Below are positions 40,936 through 51,000 of a stretch of 64,000 bases of DNA, piece after piece (positions within the stretch are counted from its first letter, which is position 1; the number at the start of each line of letters is the position of its first letter). The DNA lies in the NCBI GenBank assembly GCA_902768795.1, contig CACXMS010000006.1:1-64000 (forward strand), written 5' to 3'. The notes beneath the pieces were generated by a model. It was not told the DNA's origin. It searched no databases and saw only the letters and a list, made by a program, of their open reading frames with translations. A program made the position numbers and the translations under genes. This stretch comes from an uncultured Eubacteriales bacterium (lineage in GTDB: Bacteria > Bacillota > Clostridia > Christensenellales > CAG-138).

Positions 40936-42150
40936 ATGAAACGAAAGGCACTGTCAAAGGCAATGGTATTCATCGTGCTGTTCGGTGTCGTCAGTCTGTT
41001 TTCGGATATGACGCATGAAGGTGCGGCGAGCATTCGCGGCGCGTATCTGTCTTTGCTCGGCGCATCCGCCGGAACGATCGGATTTATCTCCGGCCTCGGT
41101 GAGATGATCGGATATTCCATGCGCTTTGTCTTCGGAAAAATCACCGATCGCACCAGGCAGTATTGGCCGATGACGATCCTTGGGTATGTGCTTGATATTG
41201 CCGCGGTTCCGCTTTTGGCATTGGTCGGCGAGCACGGGTGGGTGGCCGCATGCCTGCTGCTGGTTGTACAGCGCATGGGCAAGGCAATCAAAAAGCCCGC
41301 CAAAGACACGATTCTGTCGTTTGCCGCATCGCAGGAAGGAGCGGGGAAGAGTTTCGGCATGCAGGAAGTTCTGGACCAGATCGGCGCCTTTTTCGGCCCT
41401 GTGCTTCTGTATCTGGTCATGCTGTTCCGGCAGTCGGAAAGTGACTTTCGCACATACTCGATCTGCTTTGCCTTTCTTGCGATTCCCGGTGCGATCACAC
41501 TTGCTTTGCTGCTCATAACACGGCTGAAGTTTCCGAATCCGGAGCGCTTTGAACCGGAACCGAAGGAGTATGTTCCGTTCCGTCTGCAAAGACCGTTTCT
41601 CCTGTATATCGCCGGAATCAGTCTGTTTGCATTCGGTTTTATCGACTATTCGCTCGTTCTGATGCACGTTTCGGCTACGTTCGGTTTTTCAACCGAAACT
41701 CTTCCGCTGCTGTATGCAGGCGCGATGCTTGTCGATGCGGTTGCCGCGTTCGGCTTCGGTCTTCTGTATGACAGGAAGGGCGCAAAAGCGTTGGTCTTTT
41801 CAACGCTGCTTTCCGCGCCGTTTTCCGTCTGCATCTTCGCGTTTCGTTCCGTACCTTTGCTCCTTTGCGGACTTGTCATGTGGGGCATCGGCATGGGCGC
41901 GCAGGAATCGATCCTGAAAGCTGCCGTCGCAAGTATTGTGCCGAAACAGAGCCGCGCTACGGGGTATGGAATTTTCGAATGTGCCTTCGGCGTGGCGTGG
42001 TTTTTCGGAAGTTGGCTCTTGGGCGTATTGTATGACGTCAGCATTCCCGCCATGATTGCGCTGTCGGTCACAGCCCAGCTTTCCGCGATCCCGCTGTATC
42101 TTGCCTCGGCAAACGGACAGAGAACCGGGCCGGCCGGTCGGCAGCAATGA
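40936..42150 (+). CDS. MFS transporter
   Basis: 404 residues, nearly all in hydrophobic helices (about 12). The loop after TM2 has GKITDRTRQYW, and the mid-protein loop FGLLYDRKGAK after TM8 is the second copy of the MFS G-x-x-x-D-R-x-G-like motif. This places it in the major facilitator superfamily; the substrate is unknown. The ATG at 40936 has GGAG upstream; the longer frame from 40762 would run through the tRNA terminator and the repeat and is rejected. It has no operon partner downstream within 190 bases. Confidence 0.85.
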   Translation: MKRKALSKAMVFIVLFGVVSLFSDMTHEGAASIRGAYLSLLGASAGTIGFISGLGEMIGYSMRFVFGKITDRTRQYWPMTILGYVLDIAAVPLLALVGEHGWVAACLLLVVQRMGKAIKKPAKDTILSFAASQEGAGKSFGMQEVLDQIGAFFGPVLLYLVMLFRQSESDFRTYSICFAFLAIPGAITLALLLITRLKFPNPERFEPEPKEYVPFRLQRPFLLYIAGISLFAFGFIDYSLVLMHVSATFGFSTETLPLLYAGAMLVDAVAAFGFGLLYDRKGAKALVFSTLLSAPFSVCIFAFRSVPLLLCGLVMWGIGMGAQESILKAAVASIVPKQSRATGYGIFECAFGVAWFFGSWLLGVLYDVSIPAMIALSVTAQLSAIPLYLASANGQRTGPAGRQQ

Positions 42151-42277
42151 TACCGTCGGCTGCGGGGAAGTCGAACCGTTTCCCAAAAACGTATGAAGCA
42201 TACTTGGTAAGCGGATGCATGGAAAACGGCTGAAAGCATCGGACCCTTTTGTCGAAAAGACAAGAGAGGGGGCGCTG

Positions 42278-42306
42278 TTGCTTTTTGGGACGGCGCATGA
42301 TATACT
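42278..42306 (+). promoter_or_regulatory. Promoter of the aminopeptidase gene
   Basis: TTGCTT (42278-42283), a 17-nt spacer and TATACT (42301-42306), followed by AAAGGAG and the ATG at 42342. Confidence 0.6.
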
Positions 42307-42341
42307 TTTTTCGATCAGATTATCTTTAAAAGGAGAAATAC

Positions 42342-43571
42342 ATGAAAAAAACAGTGTTACGCAATTATGCAAGACTGATTGCCCGCGTCGGTGTAAACAT
42401 TCAAAAAGGCCAGGAAGTAATGATCTTTGCGGAAGTGGATCAGGCAGATTTCGTCAAACTGCTCGTGGAGGAATGTTATCGCGCCAAAGCGAAAAGAGCT
42501 TGGGTGGAATGGGATTATGAACCGTTGTATAAGTTGAATTACCGCTACTGTTCACAAACAGTGCTTTCGCGCGTAGAGGATTGGGAAAAGGCGAAGCTGG
42601 AGCATCGCGCCAAGGTTCTGCCCTGCGTCATTTTCCTGGATTCATATGATCCGGACGGCTTGAAGGGCGTCAATCAGGAAAAGATGGCAAAGGTGGAGCA
42701 GAAACGCTATCCGATTCTGAAGCCGGTCTTTGACAGCATGGAAAACAAGTACCCATGGTGTATTGCCGCAGTGCCCGGGGGAAAGTGGGCAAAGAAGGTT
42801 TTCCCGGGACTGCCGAAGAACCGCGCCATGGAAAAACTGTGGGAAGCGATTTTGAGAACCTCCAGAGTTACCGAGGATCCGATCGCATCCTGGCAGGCGC
42901 ATAATGCGGAAATGGAAAAGCGTTGCAGCTATCTCAATGCGCTGGGCATTGCATCCCTGCACTATCGCGGTGACAACGGTACCGATCTCACAGTCGGCAT
43001 GATTCCGGAGGCAATTTTCATGGGCGGCGGAGAATATACCTTAAACGGTCAGTTTTTCAATGCCAACATTCCGACCGAGGAGTGCTATACGACCCCTATG
43101 CGCGGAAAAGCGGAGGGAATCGTTTATGCCACCAAACCGCTGTCTTACAGCGGAGAGCTGATTGAAAACTTTTCCGTTCGCTTTGAAAACGGAAAAGCGG
43201 TCGAGGTGCATGCCGAAAAGAATCAGGCGCTGCTTGAAAAAATGATTTCTATGGACGAGGGCGCTGCCTATTTGGGCGAGTGCGCGCTTGTTCCGGTCGA
43301 TTCACCGATTTCCGAATCCGGACTTCTGTTCTATAATACCCTGTTTGATGAGAATGCCGCCTGTCATCTTGCGCTCGGCATGGGTTTTACAAACACCATT
43401 CGCGGCTATGAAACCAAAACACTGGAGGAGTGCCGCAAAATGGGCGTCAACGATTCGATGAACCATGAAGATTTTATGATCGGTTATGAAGGATTGGATA
43501 TCGACGCAAAAACCAGAGACGGTAAAACCGTTCCCATTCTTCGCCGCGGAAAGTGGGCGTTTGAGGTTTGA
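42342..43571 (+). CDS. M29 family aminopeptidase
   Basis: 409 residues, cytoplasmic metallo-aminopeptidase of the thermophilic aminopeptidase (M29) group with two metal ions. The C-terminal ligands are visible: LGECALVPVDSPISES (Glu), NAACHLALGMGF (His) and DSMNHEDFMIG (His, Glu/Asp), with later LDIDAKTRDG. Length matches the family. It should trim N-terminal residues from peptides. AAAGGAG lies eight bases before the ATG. Confidence 0.92.
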   Translation: MKKTVLRNYARLIARVGVNIQKGQEVMIFAEVDQADFVKLLVEECYRAKAKRAWVEWDYEPLYKLNYRYCSQTVLSRVEDWEKAKLEHRAKVLPCVIFLDSYDPDGLKGVNQEKMAKVEQKRYPILKPVFDSMENKYPWCIAAVPGGKWAKKVFPGLPKNRAMEKLWEAILRTSRVTEDPIASWQAHNAEMEKRCSYLNALGIASLHYRGDNGTDLTVGMIPEAIFMGGGEYTLNGQFFNANIPTEECYTTPMRGKAEGIVYATKPLSYSGELIENFSVRFENGKAVEVHAEKNQALLEKMISMDEGAAYLGECALVPVDSPISESGLLFYNTLFDENAACHLALGMGFTNTIRGYETKTLEECRKMGVNDSMNHEDFMIGYEGLDIDAKTRDGKTVPILRRGKWAFEV

Positions 43572-43633
43572 TGCGTCGCGCTCGTATCTCATGCATGGAC
43601 AAAAGAGAAGATGCGACGCAGAAAGGAAACAGC

Positions 43634-44482
43634 ATGCAGCTTGGAATGCCGACATTGATTGAAAACGCAACGCTGGAAGACAACGTCGCGCTTTGCAGCA
43701 GCCTGGGATTAAACTTTGTCGAACTGAACATGAATTTTCCGGAGTATCGGATCGATCGGCTGGAACAGACCGATGAAATGATAGAGCTTGCGAAGCAAGC
43801 CGGAATTTACTATACCGTTCATTTGGATGAAAACCTGAACATAGCGGATTTCAATCCGCTTGTTTCGGGTGCTTATCTCGAAACGGTCCGGCGAAGTGTT
43901 TTCGCCGCGAAGAAGCTTCTGCCGCTCCGGGATCGCTTCGGCGACAAAAGCCAGCCGCTGACGGTGAACATGCATATGAATCACGGCGTTCATATCACTT
44001 TGCCGGATCGGAAAGTTCAGCTATATGAACGGGATTTTGATTTCTACATGGATTCTTTTTCGATGTTTCGCGCTTTATGCGAGAAATGGATCGATGACAG
44101 TGACATAGTGATTGTGATTGAAAACACGGACGGATTCCGGAATTACGAAAAAACAGCCATCGAGTATTTGCTGAAAAGCCCGAAGTTCGCCCTGACGTGG
44201 GATATCGGTCATTCAAAAGCAATCGGAGAAAAGGACGTGCCTTTTCTGATGGAACATCGGGAAAAGCTGTATCATTTTCACATCCATGACGGAACAGAAT
44301 TTCCGCCGAGGAACCATCTTGCGCTTGGAGACGGAGAGATCGACCTCCCGGCCAGACTGCGGTTTGCCGAAAGCAGAGGGGTAAGGTGCGTTCTGGAAAC
44401 GAAGACCGTCGATGCGCTGAAGCGATCCGTTCGGTGGCTGCGTGAGCATGGAGAGAAGGAGAATCGGAATGAATTATCGTGA
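43634..44482 (+). CDS. TIM-barrel sugar phosphate isomerase/epimerase-like protein
   Basis: 282 residues of the xylose isomerase-like/AP endonuclease 2 fold. Metal-binding positions are seen at VELNMNFPE, TVNMHMNHGVH, IVIENTDGF, LTWDIGHSKA, FHIHDG and LETKT, in the order usual for this barrel. The substrate is unknown and could be a sugar or sugar-like compound. AAAGGAAAC precedes the ATG at 43634; the upstream in-frame ATG at 43568 lacks an SD. It overlaps the methyltransferase gene by 14 bases, so the two are co-expressed. Confidence 0.82.
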   Translation: MQLGMPTLIENATLEDNVALCSSLGLNFVELNMNFPEYRIDRLEQTDEMIELAKQAGIYYTVHLDENLNIADFNPLVSGAYLETVRRSVFAAKKLLPLRDRFGDKSQPLTVNMHMNHGVHITLPDRKVQLYERDFDFYMDSFSMFRALCEKWIDDSDIVIVIENTDGFRNYEKTAIEYLLKSPKFALTWDIGHSKAIGEKDVPFLMEHREKLYHFHIHDGTEFPPRNHLALGDGEIDLPARLRFAESRGVRCVLETKTVDALKRSVRWLREHGEKENRNELS

Positions 44483-45227
44483 AATCAATGCGGAAACGAT
44501 TGACCGCTGGATTGAAGAGGGATGGGAATGGGGAAAGCCCATCGACCATGAAACGTTCGTCCGCGCAGCGAAGGGGGAATGGGACGTTGTTTTGACGCCC
44601 ACAAAACCGGTTCCGCATGAATGGTTCGGTTCGGTCAAGGGAAAGAAGATTCTCGGCCTTGCGAGCGGCGGGGGACAGCAGATGCCGATCTTTGCGGCGC
44701 TCGGAGCGGATTGCACCGTATTGGATTATTCCGTCAGGCAACTGGAAAGCGAGCGGATGGTAGCGGAGCGGGAAGGATATTCGATTCGAATCATTCGGGC
44801 GGACATGACGCAGCCGCTTCCGTTCGGTGACGAAGAATTTGATTTGATTTTTCATCCGATTTCAAACTGCTATATCCGGGACGTGAAACCTGTCTGGAAA
44901 GAATGTTTCCGTATTTTGAAACCGGGCGGAGTTTTGCTCTCCGGCGTCGACTATTTTATCAACTATCTGGTGGGCGAGGAGGAGCGGGAGATTGTCAATT
45001 GCCTGCCGTTTGACCCACTTGTCAATGAAGATCAGCGCGCACAGCTGGAACGAAACGATTCGGGTATGCAGTTTTCGCACACGCTGGAGGAGCAGATAAA
45101 CGGTCAACTGGAAGCCGGTTTTACTTTGTTGAACCTTTACGAGGATACCAACGGAAGCGGCCGACTGCATGAACTGAATGTTCCGACGCTGTTTGCCATG
45201 CGTTCTCTAAAGCCGGACCGCAAATAA
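44469..45227 (+). CDS. Class I SAM-dependent methyltransferase
   Basis: 252 residues. Motif I is KKILGLASGGGQQMP (near 58-72), followed by CTVLDYS, RADMTQPLPF (acidic adenine loop) and the post-motif FRILKPGGVLL, all typical of class I methyltransferases. The substrate is unknown. GAAGGAG lies nine bases before the ATG at 44469, inside the preceding gene. The protein family is widespread in Clostridia without a firm function. Confidence 0.88.
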   Translation: MNYREINAETIDRWIEEGWEWGKPIDHETFVRAAKGEWDVVLTPTKPVPHEWFGSVKGKKILGLASGGGQQMPIFAALGADCTVLDYSVRQLESERMVAEREGYSIRIIRADMTQPLPFGDEEFDLIFHPISNCYIRDVKPVWKECFRILKPGGVLLSGVDYFINYLVGEEEREIVNCLPFDPLVNEDQRAQLERNDSGMQFSHTLEEQINGQLEAGFTLLNLYEDTNGSGRLHELNVPTLFAMRSLKPDRK

Positions 45228-45330
45228 CGGTTTTTATCACGCAAAACGAAAAGCAGACCGATTTCAGACTGTCAATAACGGGCCAGGATCATTTTGGGGC
45301 ATTTATTTGGAAAAAGAATATTTGCAGGAC

Positions 45331-45354
45331 GAAAAGCGCAAAAATGCGCTTTTC
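45331..45354. terminator. Short bidirectional terminator between convergent genes
   Basis: GAAAAGCGCA pairs with TGCGCTTTTC around AAAA. It lies between the methyltransferase gene and the convergent membrane protein gene, so it can serve both. Confidence 0.7.
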
Positions 45355-45508
45355 TTTGACTATTGCCGCAAAATTAGCCGGTTTTTCTGTTTCGGCGTAG
45401 CAACAGTACAGCATTCAACAGAAGAAACCGGCTTCCAAGCCCATTCTTGCCAGCCTGTTGTCAGCGAGTCAAAAGGTGTTTTGACATGCTGAAAGAACGG
45501 TTCTTTTT

Positions 45509-47851
45509 TCAAAGATGCAGTTCGTAGATTCTGGCCGAATTGTTTTCAAAAAGAAGCGTACCGTTTTCCTGGAACCATGTTTCATTCAGCTGATACTTGG
45601 ATCGCTCGGCATTGGAAATCAATACGTAACGTACATGATAGGTTTCGAAAAGATCCTTGCTTTCAGACGGAGATTCATACATGATCCGTACATCGTTCTC
45701 GCGCTGCGTATTGTTGATCCCGTGAAAGTACAGGAAGGTCGATGTACCGGTTACAATGCTGCGTCCGGTCAGGGGCGTAACAAGATTCCAATGATAGGAA
45801 TTGGCAAGAAAGACCGAATCGGCTTCCGTATGATCGCGGATAAACTCTGCCGCGGCAAGATCGCTGCTGCTGTAAACCTGGTACTCGCTTTTGCATTCGC
45901 GGAGGATCGTCATCACGGGGGACAGCGTCATCGTCAGGGCGAGCAGATAGGCGGAAAGCCGAAGCGCAGCGGCAGAAGCCGCATGGGAGAAATTGGCGGG
46001 CTTCTTTGTTCGGATCAGAACGGCAAACAGAAGCAGCAGGGAGAGCACCAGAAGAATCAGTCCGCCGATCAAAACCGTATTTTTCAACGGGATCGTTGTT
46101 TGGGAATACCCTTCCCAAAGCACGATCAAAAGCATAACGCACCAAAGCGCCTGCAGCCCTGCTGCGATCAAAAGAAGCATTTTTTCGATCAGACGTTCCG
46201 CTTCGGAAACGCAGCAATACAGCAGCCAGACGGATAAGCCGTTCAAAAGCAGAAGCGTACAGAGCGTATACCATGGCGCGTATCCGTCCTTATGCCAGAG
46301 AACGGCAAGAGAAACGCACAGCAAAATTGTCAGAACGCCCGAGCCGGCAAGCAGGATAAATGCACGTTCGGCACGTTTCGAATGATTTTCGATGCGAAAA
46401 GACAGACGACGGAATCCACAGTCAAGGAACTTGGCGACAAGCCCGCAGGTAAAGGCGAACCAAATGAACAGCAGCTTGTTGTTATCATAGCGGTTGGGCT
46501 GAAAAATGAGCGCTTCCGCCAGGATCCATAGCCCGAGCGGCGCAAGATATACGCTGCGGTCCCGCTTGGAAAGCGTAAAGAAAGCAAACGGAAGCAGTAA
46601 AAACAGCCAACCGAGATTCTTGACGTAGAACCACAGATAGGAATCCGCTTCGTTCGCCCAGTTCCAATGCACCTGCACCATGGAGCTCTCAGAGACCTGG
46701 CGGAACGTAAATCCGAAAAGCTGCGGAGCTGCGAGCGCAACGGCAAGCCCTGCATACAGGAGCCACCAAAGGAGACGCTTCCGGTCAAACTGCAGGATGA
46801 GGTCGGACAGGCAATAGACTGCGCTGATAACGCCGAGCGCCAAAAAGGAATGGGTGTGGACAAGCGGCAGCAGTCCGGCGATCAATCCGAGCGGAATGAC
46901 AGTATGTTTCTTTTTTCGGAAACGGAACCCGTGCAGCAGCGTCAGGCAGGGGAATAAAAATGCCCAGCCGAAAAGCGTAGCGCGCTGCGGGACCAGCATA
47001 TCGACAATCGGGTTGACCCATCTTAAACCGAGCGTCGGCAGGTTGGTCGGGGTATCGTAAAAACCGTCAAGAAGCCAGGAGAAGTTGGAGAAATAGGTTC
47101 CTTCAAGCAGTTTGTTCAGGGATGCGCCCTGCTTTGCAAGATCAAAGAAGTAGGCGAATCCGAATCCGCCTCCGAGAAAAAACAGAAGCGTTGCGATATG
47201 CGCCCTGCGGTTTGTTTTCAGCCATTCCCGGAAGAAGAACCAAACGCCCATCAGAACGAGCAGATATGCGTATAGAGCTGAGATCAGATATGCCTGCCGG
47301 AGATTGGCGCCGAGCACATACAAGGAGGAGGCGGATGTCTCACATAAAAATGGGTAATTTACCGTATGTCCCGGGAAGATGCTGTATTCAGGCGGGAAAG
47401 CTCCCTGTTCGGCAATGCTCGAAATAAATCCGAGATGCATTGCAAGATCGCCGAAAGTGACCTGACCGACTGAAACGCCCTTTTCGGTCGGAAGAAGGAT
47501 GTGCGTGTGCAGCAGATATGCACCGAGCGCGAACAGCGGTACAACAACCCATAAAAAGCCGAGGTCCTTTTTCAAAAATCCGTAGAAAAGCGCGGAAAGG
47601 CCGTGCTTTCGGATCAGGAGGAAAAGACAGGCGCCGCCGAGCAAAAAGGCAAGGGCGGCAGCGCAAAGCTGTGCGGCCATTCCGAAACGGAGGAAAAACG
47701 CAAACAGGGACGGGAGCCAGGTCAGCATCAGAAGACCGAAAACAAGCCCGAGCCATACGCGCTTGATCAGTCGCTCCTTCAAGAGCAGCAGCGAGGAAAT
47801 AAAAAAGCCGGACAGAGCGTACAGCGCGGTATATAACAAAGCAAAAGCCAT
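45509..47851 (-). CDS. Polytopic membrane protein, possible GT-C glycosyltransferase
   Basis: 780 residues with many hydrophobic helices spread over the first ~640 residues, followed by a soluble C-terminal part outside. An early outside loop contains FGDLAMHLGFISS and FPPEYSIFPGH. Such Asp/Glu and His loops after TM1-TM4 are typical of GT-C-type polyprenol-linked glycosyltransferases. The C-terminal region (EFIRDHTEADSVFLAN, then YHVRYVLISNAER) resembles the tails of YfhO-like and dolichyl-mannosyltransferase-like proteins. The sugar and acceptor are unknown. AAGGAGG lies five bases before the start. Single gene on the minus strand with its own promoter. Confidence 0.65.
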   Translation of the reverse strand: MAFALLYTALYALSGFFISSLLLLKERLIKRVWLGLVFGLLMLTWLPSLFAFFLRFGMAAQLCAAALAFLLGGACLFLLIRKHGLSALFYGFLKKDLGFLWVVVPLFALGAYLLHTHILLPTEKGVSVGQVTFGDLAMHLGFISSIAEQGAFPPEYSIFPGHTVNYPFLCETSASSLYVLGANLRQAYLISALYAYLLVLMGVWFFFREWLKTNRRAHIATLLFFLGGGFGFAYFFDLAKQGASLNKLLEGTYFSNFSWLLDGFYDTPTNLPTLGLRWVNPIVDMLVPQRATLFGWAFLFPCLTLLHGFRFRKKKHTVIPLGLIAGLLPLVHTHSFLALGVISAVYCLSDLILQFDRKRLLWWLLYAGLAVALAAPQLFGFTFRQVSESSMVQVHWNWANEADSYLWFYVKNLGWLFLLLPFAFFTLSKRDRSVYLAPLGLWILAEALIFQPNRYDNNKLLFIWFAFTCGLVAKFLDCGFRRLSFRIENHSKRAERAFILLAGSGVLTILLCVSLAVLWHKDGYAPWYTLCTLLLLNGLSVWLLYCCVSEAERLIEKMLLLIAAGLQALWCVMLLIVLWEGYSQTTIPLKNTVLIGGLILLVLSLLLLFAVLIRTKKPANFSHAASAAALRLSAYLLALTMTLSPVMTILRECKSEYQVYSSSDLAAAEFIRDHTEADSVFLANSYHWNLVTPLTGRSIVTGTSTFLYFHGINNTQRENDVRIMYESPSESKDLFETYHVRYVLISNAERSKYQLNETWFQENGTLLFENNSARIYELHL

Positions 47852-47869
47852 AGCATCCTCCTTGTCAGT

Positions 47870-47898
47870 ATGATACGATTTTCATGCGTTTTTGTCAA
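47870..47898 (-). promoter_or_regulatory. Promoter of the membrane protein gene
   Basis: On the minus strand TTGACA (complement of 47893-47898), a 17-nt spacer and TATCAT (complement of 47870-47875). Confidence 0.65.
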
Positions 47899-47940
47899 GC
47901 AAAGCGGGCAGACCTTTTGGCGGTTTCGAGCAGGAACACC

Positions 47941-47970
47941 TTGCTATCGTCGGTGGGTTTGTGGTAATAT
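47941..47970 (+). promoter_or_regulatory. Promoter of dnaE
   Basis: TTGCTA (47941-47946), an 18-nt spacer and TAATAT (47965-47970) extended by TGG. Confidence 0.55.
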
Positions 47971-48006
47971 ATCATTGTATCAGATTATCTTTTTGCGGAG
48001 GACGGC

Positions 48007-51000
48007 ATGAAACCGTTTGTTCATCTTCATGTGCATACGCAGTACAGTTTACTCGACGGCGCGGCGCGGATCCCGGATCTGGTCAAGCGCGCCAAAGCGC
48101 TCGATCAGACTGCGATAGCGATTACCGACCATGGCGTGCTGTACGGAGTGATCGACTTTTATCGCGCCTGCAAGAAAGAAGGAATCAAGCCGATCATCGG
48201 CATTGAAGCGTATGTTACAAAGGGAAAATATGATGCGACCGACGTGCGGGAACGGGATTACGCGCACTTGATTCTGCTTGCGAAAAATCATACGGGCTAT
48301 CAGAATCTCATGCTTCTGTCCAGCGAAGCGTTTACGCACGGGTTTTACTATAAGCCGCGCATCGATTACGATCTGCTCGAGAAGCATTCGGAGGGGTTGG
48401 TCTGCCTTTCCGCCTGCCTTGCCGGGGATATTCCGCAGGCACTCCTGCATGGACGGGATGAAGACGCGGAAAAGATGGCAAGGCGATTGAAGCGCGTATT
48501 CGGAGATGATTTTTATATCGAACTGCAAAATCACGGCATTCGTGAGCAGATTGAGGTGCTTCCGAAACTGAAAGCGCTGGCTGAAAAGCTGGAAATCGAA
48601 ACGGTCGTTACGAACGATATTCACTACGTCCGGAAGGAGGATGCCGAGGCGCAGGATGCGCTGCTGTGCATTCAGACGCAGCGATTTGTGGACGAAACGG
48701 ATCGGATGCGAATGGGCGCCGAGGAATTCTACGTCAAGTCCTATGACGAGATGGCGGCGCTGTTTCCGGAGGATTCGGCTTCGCTCGACCGAACAAATGC
48801 GATAGCAGAAAAATGCAATCTGGAGATCGAGTTCGGCGTAAGACGTCTTCCCGCATACGTTGCGCCGGACGGGTCAAAAGATAATTATGCGTTCTTGCGG
48901 AACCTTTGCATGGAGGGACTGGCCAAGAAGATGCCCCATGCGGACAAAACGGCTGTGGATCGGCTGGAATATGAGCTTGACGTCGTTTCCCGGATGGGAT
49001 TTGTCGATTATTATCTGATCGTTTGGGATTTCATCCATTATGCAAAATCGCACGGGATCATGGTAGGTCCTGGGCGCGGCAGCGGCGCGGCCAGTCTGAT
49101 GGCATACTGCATCGATATTACCGATGTGGATCCGCTGAAATACAACCTGCTGTTTGAGCGCTTCTTGAACCCGGAGCGCGTTTCCATGCCGGACTTCGAC
49201 GTCGATTTTTGCTATGAGCGCCGTCAGGAGGTTATCGACTATGTCGGTCGAAAGTACGGGGAAGGGCATGTGGCGCAGATTATCACATTCGGAACGCTTG
49301 CGGCAAAAGCGGTCGTGCGGGATGTAGCGCGTGTATTGCGCGTTCCGTATGCCGAGGCGGACCGTTTGGCAAAGCTGATTCCGAATGTTCTGAAAATGAC
49401 GATCAGCGAAGCGCTGAACCTTTCCGCAGAGCTGAAAAGTCTGTATGACAGCGATGCGACCATGCGAAAGGTTCTCGATCTTTCGATCAAACTGGAGGGT
49501 TTGCCGCGTCACAGCTCAACGCATGCGGCGGGCGTGGTGATTTCCGGCGTTCCCCTGAACACAGTGGTTCCGCTGCAAAGCAACGACGGCGTTCTGACGA
49601 CGCAGTTTCCGATGACGACGCTTGAGGAGCTGGGCCTGTTGAAGATGGATTTTCTCGGGCTTCGGACGCTGACCGTGATACGTGACGCGCTTGATTTTAT
49701 TCGACAGCAAGGGAAACCGGTTCCGGACTTTTCCAAAAACGATTTTGATGACGCAGGCGTCTGGGAGATGATCGCAAGCGGCGATACGGACGGCGTGTTC
49801 CAACTGGAATCTCCCGGCATGCAGCAGTTTATGCAGCAGTTGAAGCCGGACTGCTTTGAGGATCTGATAGCAGGGATTTCTCTGTACCGCCCCGGCCCGA
49901 TGGATCAGATTCCGCGGTATGTGAAGGGAAAGCATGAGGCGGATTCCGTGACCTATTTGCATCCGATGCTGGAACCGATCCTGAAAACGACATACGGCTG
50001 TATGGTGTATCAGGAACAGGTCATGGAGATCGTCCGTTCGTTGGCCGGCTATTCCTATGGCAGGAGCGATCTTGTCCGCCGCGCGATGTCGAAGAAAAAA
50101 CATGATGTTATGGCGCAGGAGCGCCAGTATTTCGTGTATGGAACCGAAGGCGTTGAAGGCGCGGTTAAGCGCGGCGTACCGGAGGATATCGCGAATCGGA
50201 TCTTCGATGAAATGATGGATTTCGCTTCCTATGCGTTCAATAAGGCGCATGCGGCGTGCTATGCGGTCGTCGCGTACCGAACGGCATACCTCAAGAAGTA
50301 TTATCCGGTGGAACTTTTAACGGCCACGATCAACGGGTATCGCAACAACGTTGATCAGATCGCCAAATATGTGTATGCTGCGCGGCACATCGGCATCCGG
50401 ATCCTTCCGCCGGACGTCAATCGGTCCGGCGCGGTATTCACAGTTGAAAACGGCGCGATCCGATTCGGGCTCGGCTGCGTGAGGAGCGTTTCGGAAAACG
50501 TCATGCAGCAAATGGTTCTGGATCGCAGTCAGAGAGGCCCGTTCCGTGGTTTTCTGGATTTTGTTGAACGTACAAACGGGTTGAACAAGCGGATGCTGGA
50601 GGCATTGATTTATGCGGGATGCTTTGACAGCATGGGATATACGCGAAACAGTCTGATCGACGTTTATGAGAAAGCGCTCGATGCAAGCGTCAGATCCCGC
50701 AAGACCCGTGACGCCGGACAGCTTTCGCTCTTTGACTTTGACGATGCATCCGATGCGCTGCAAAGCGCCTCGATTGCGATCCCCAAACTGCCCGAGTTTG
50801 CGGCAAATCTTCTGCTGCAGAGGGAACGGGAAGCGACGGGTCTGTATCTTTCCGGCCACCCGCTGGATCGCTTCCGCGATATTCTGAAAAAGCTTCCGTA
50901 TTCTATCGAGCAGCTTGCCGAATCCGATGAATCGAGCGGCGTGCGGGACGAGACGACCGTTACGGTCGGCGGGATGCTGAATCAATGCAAGCAGCGGCCG

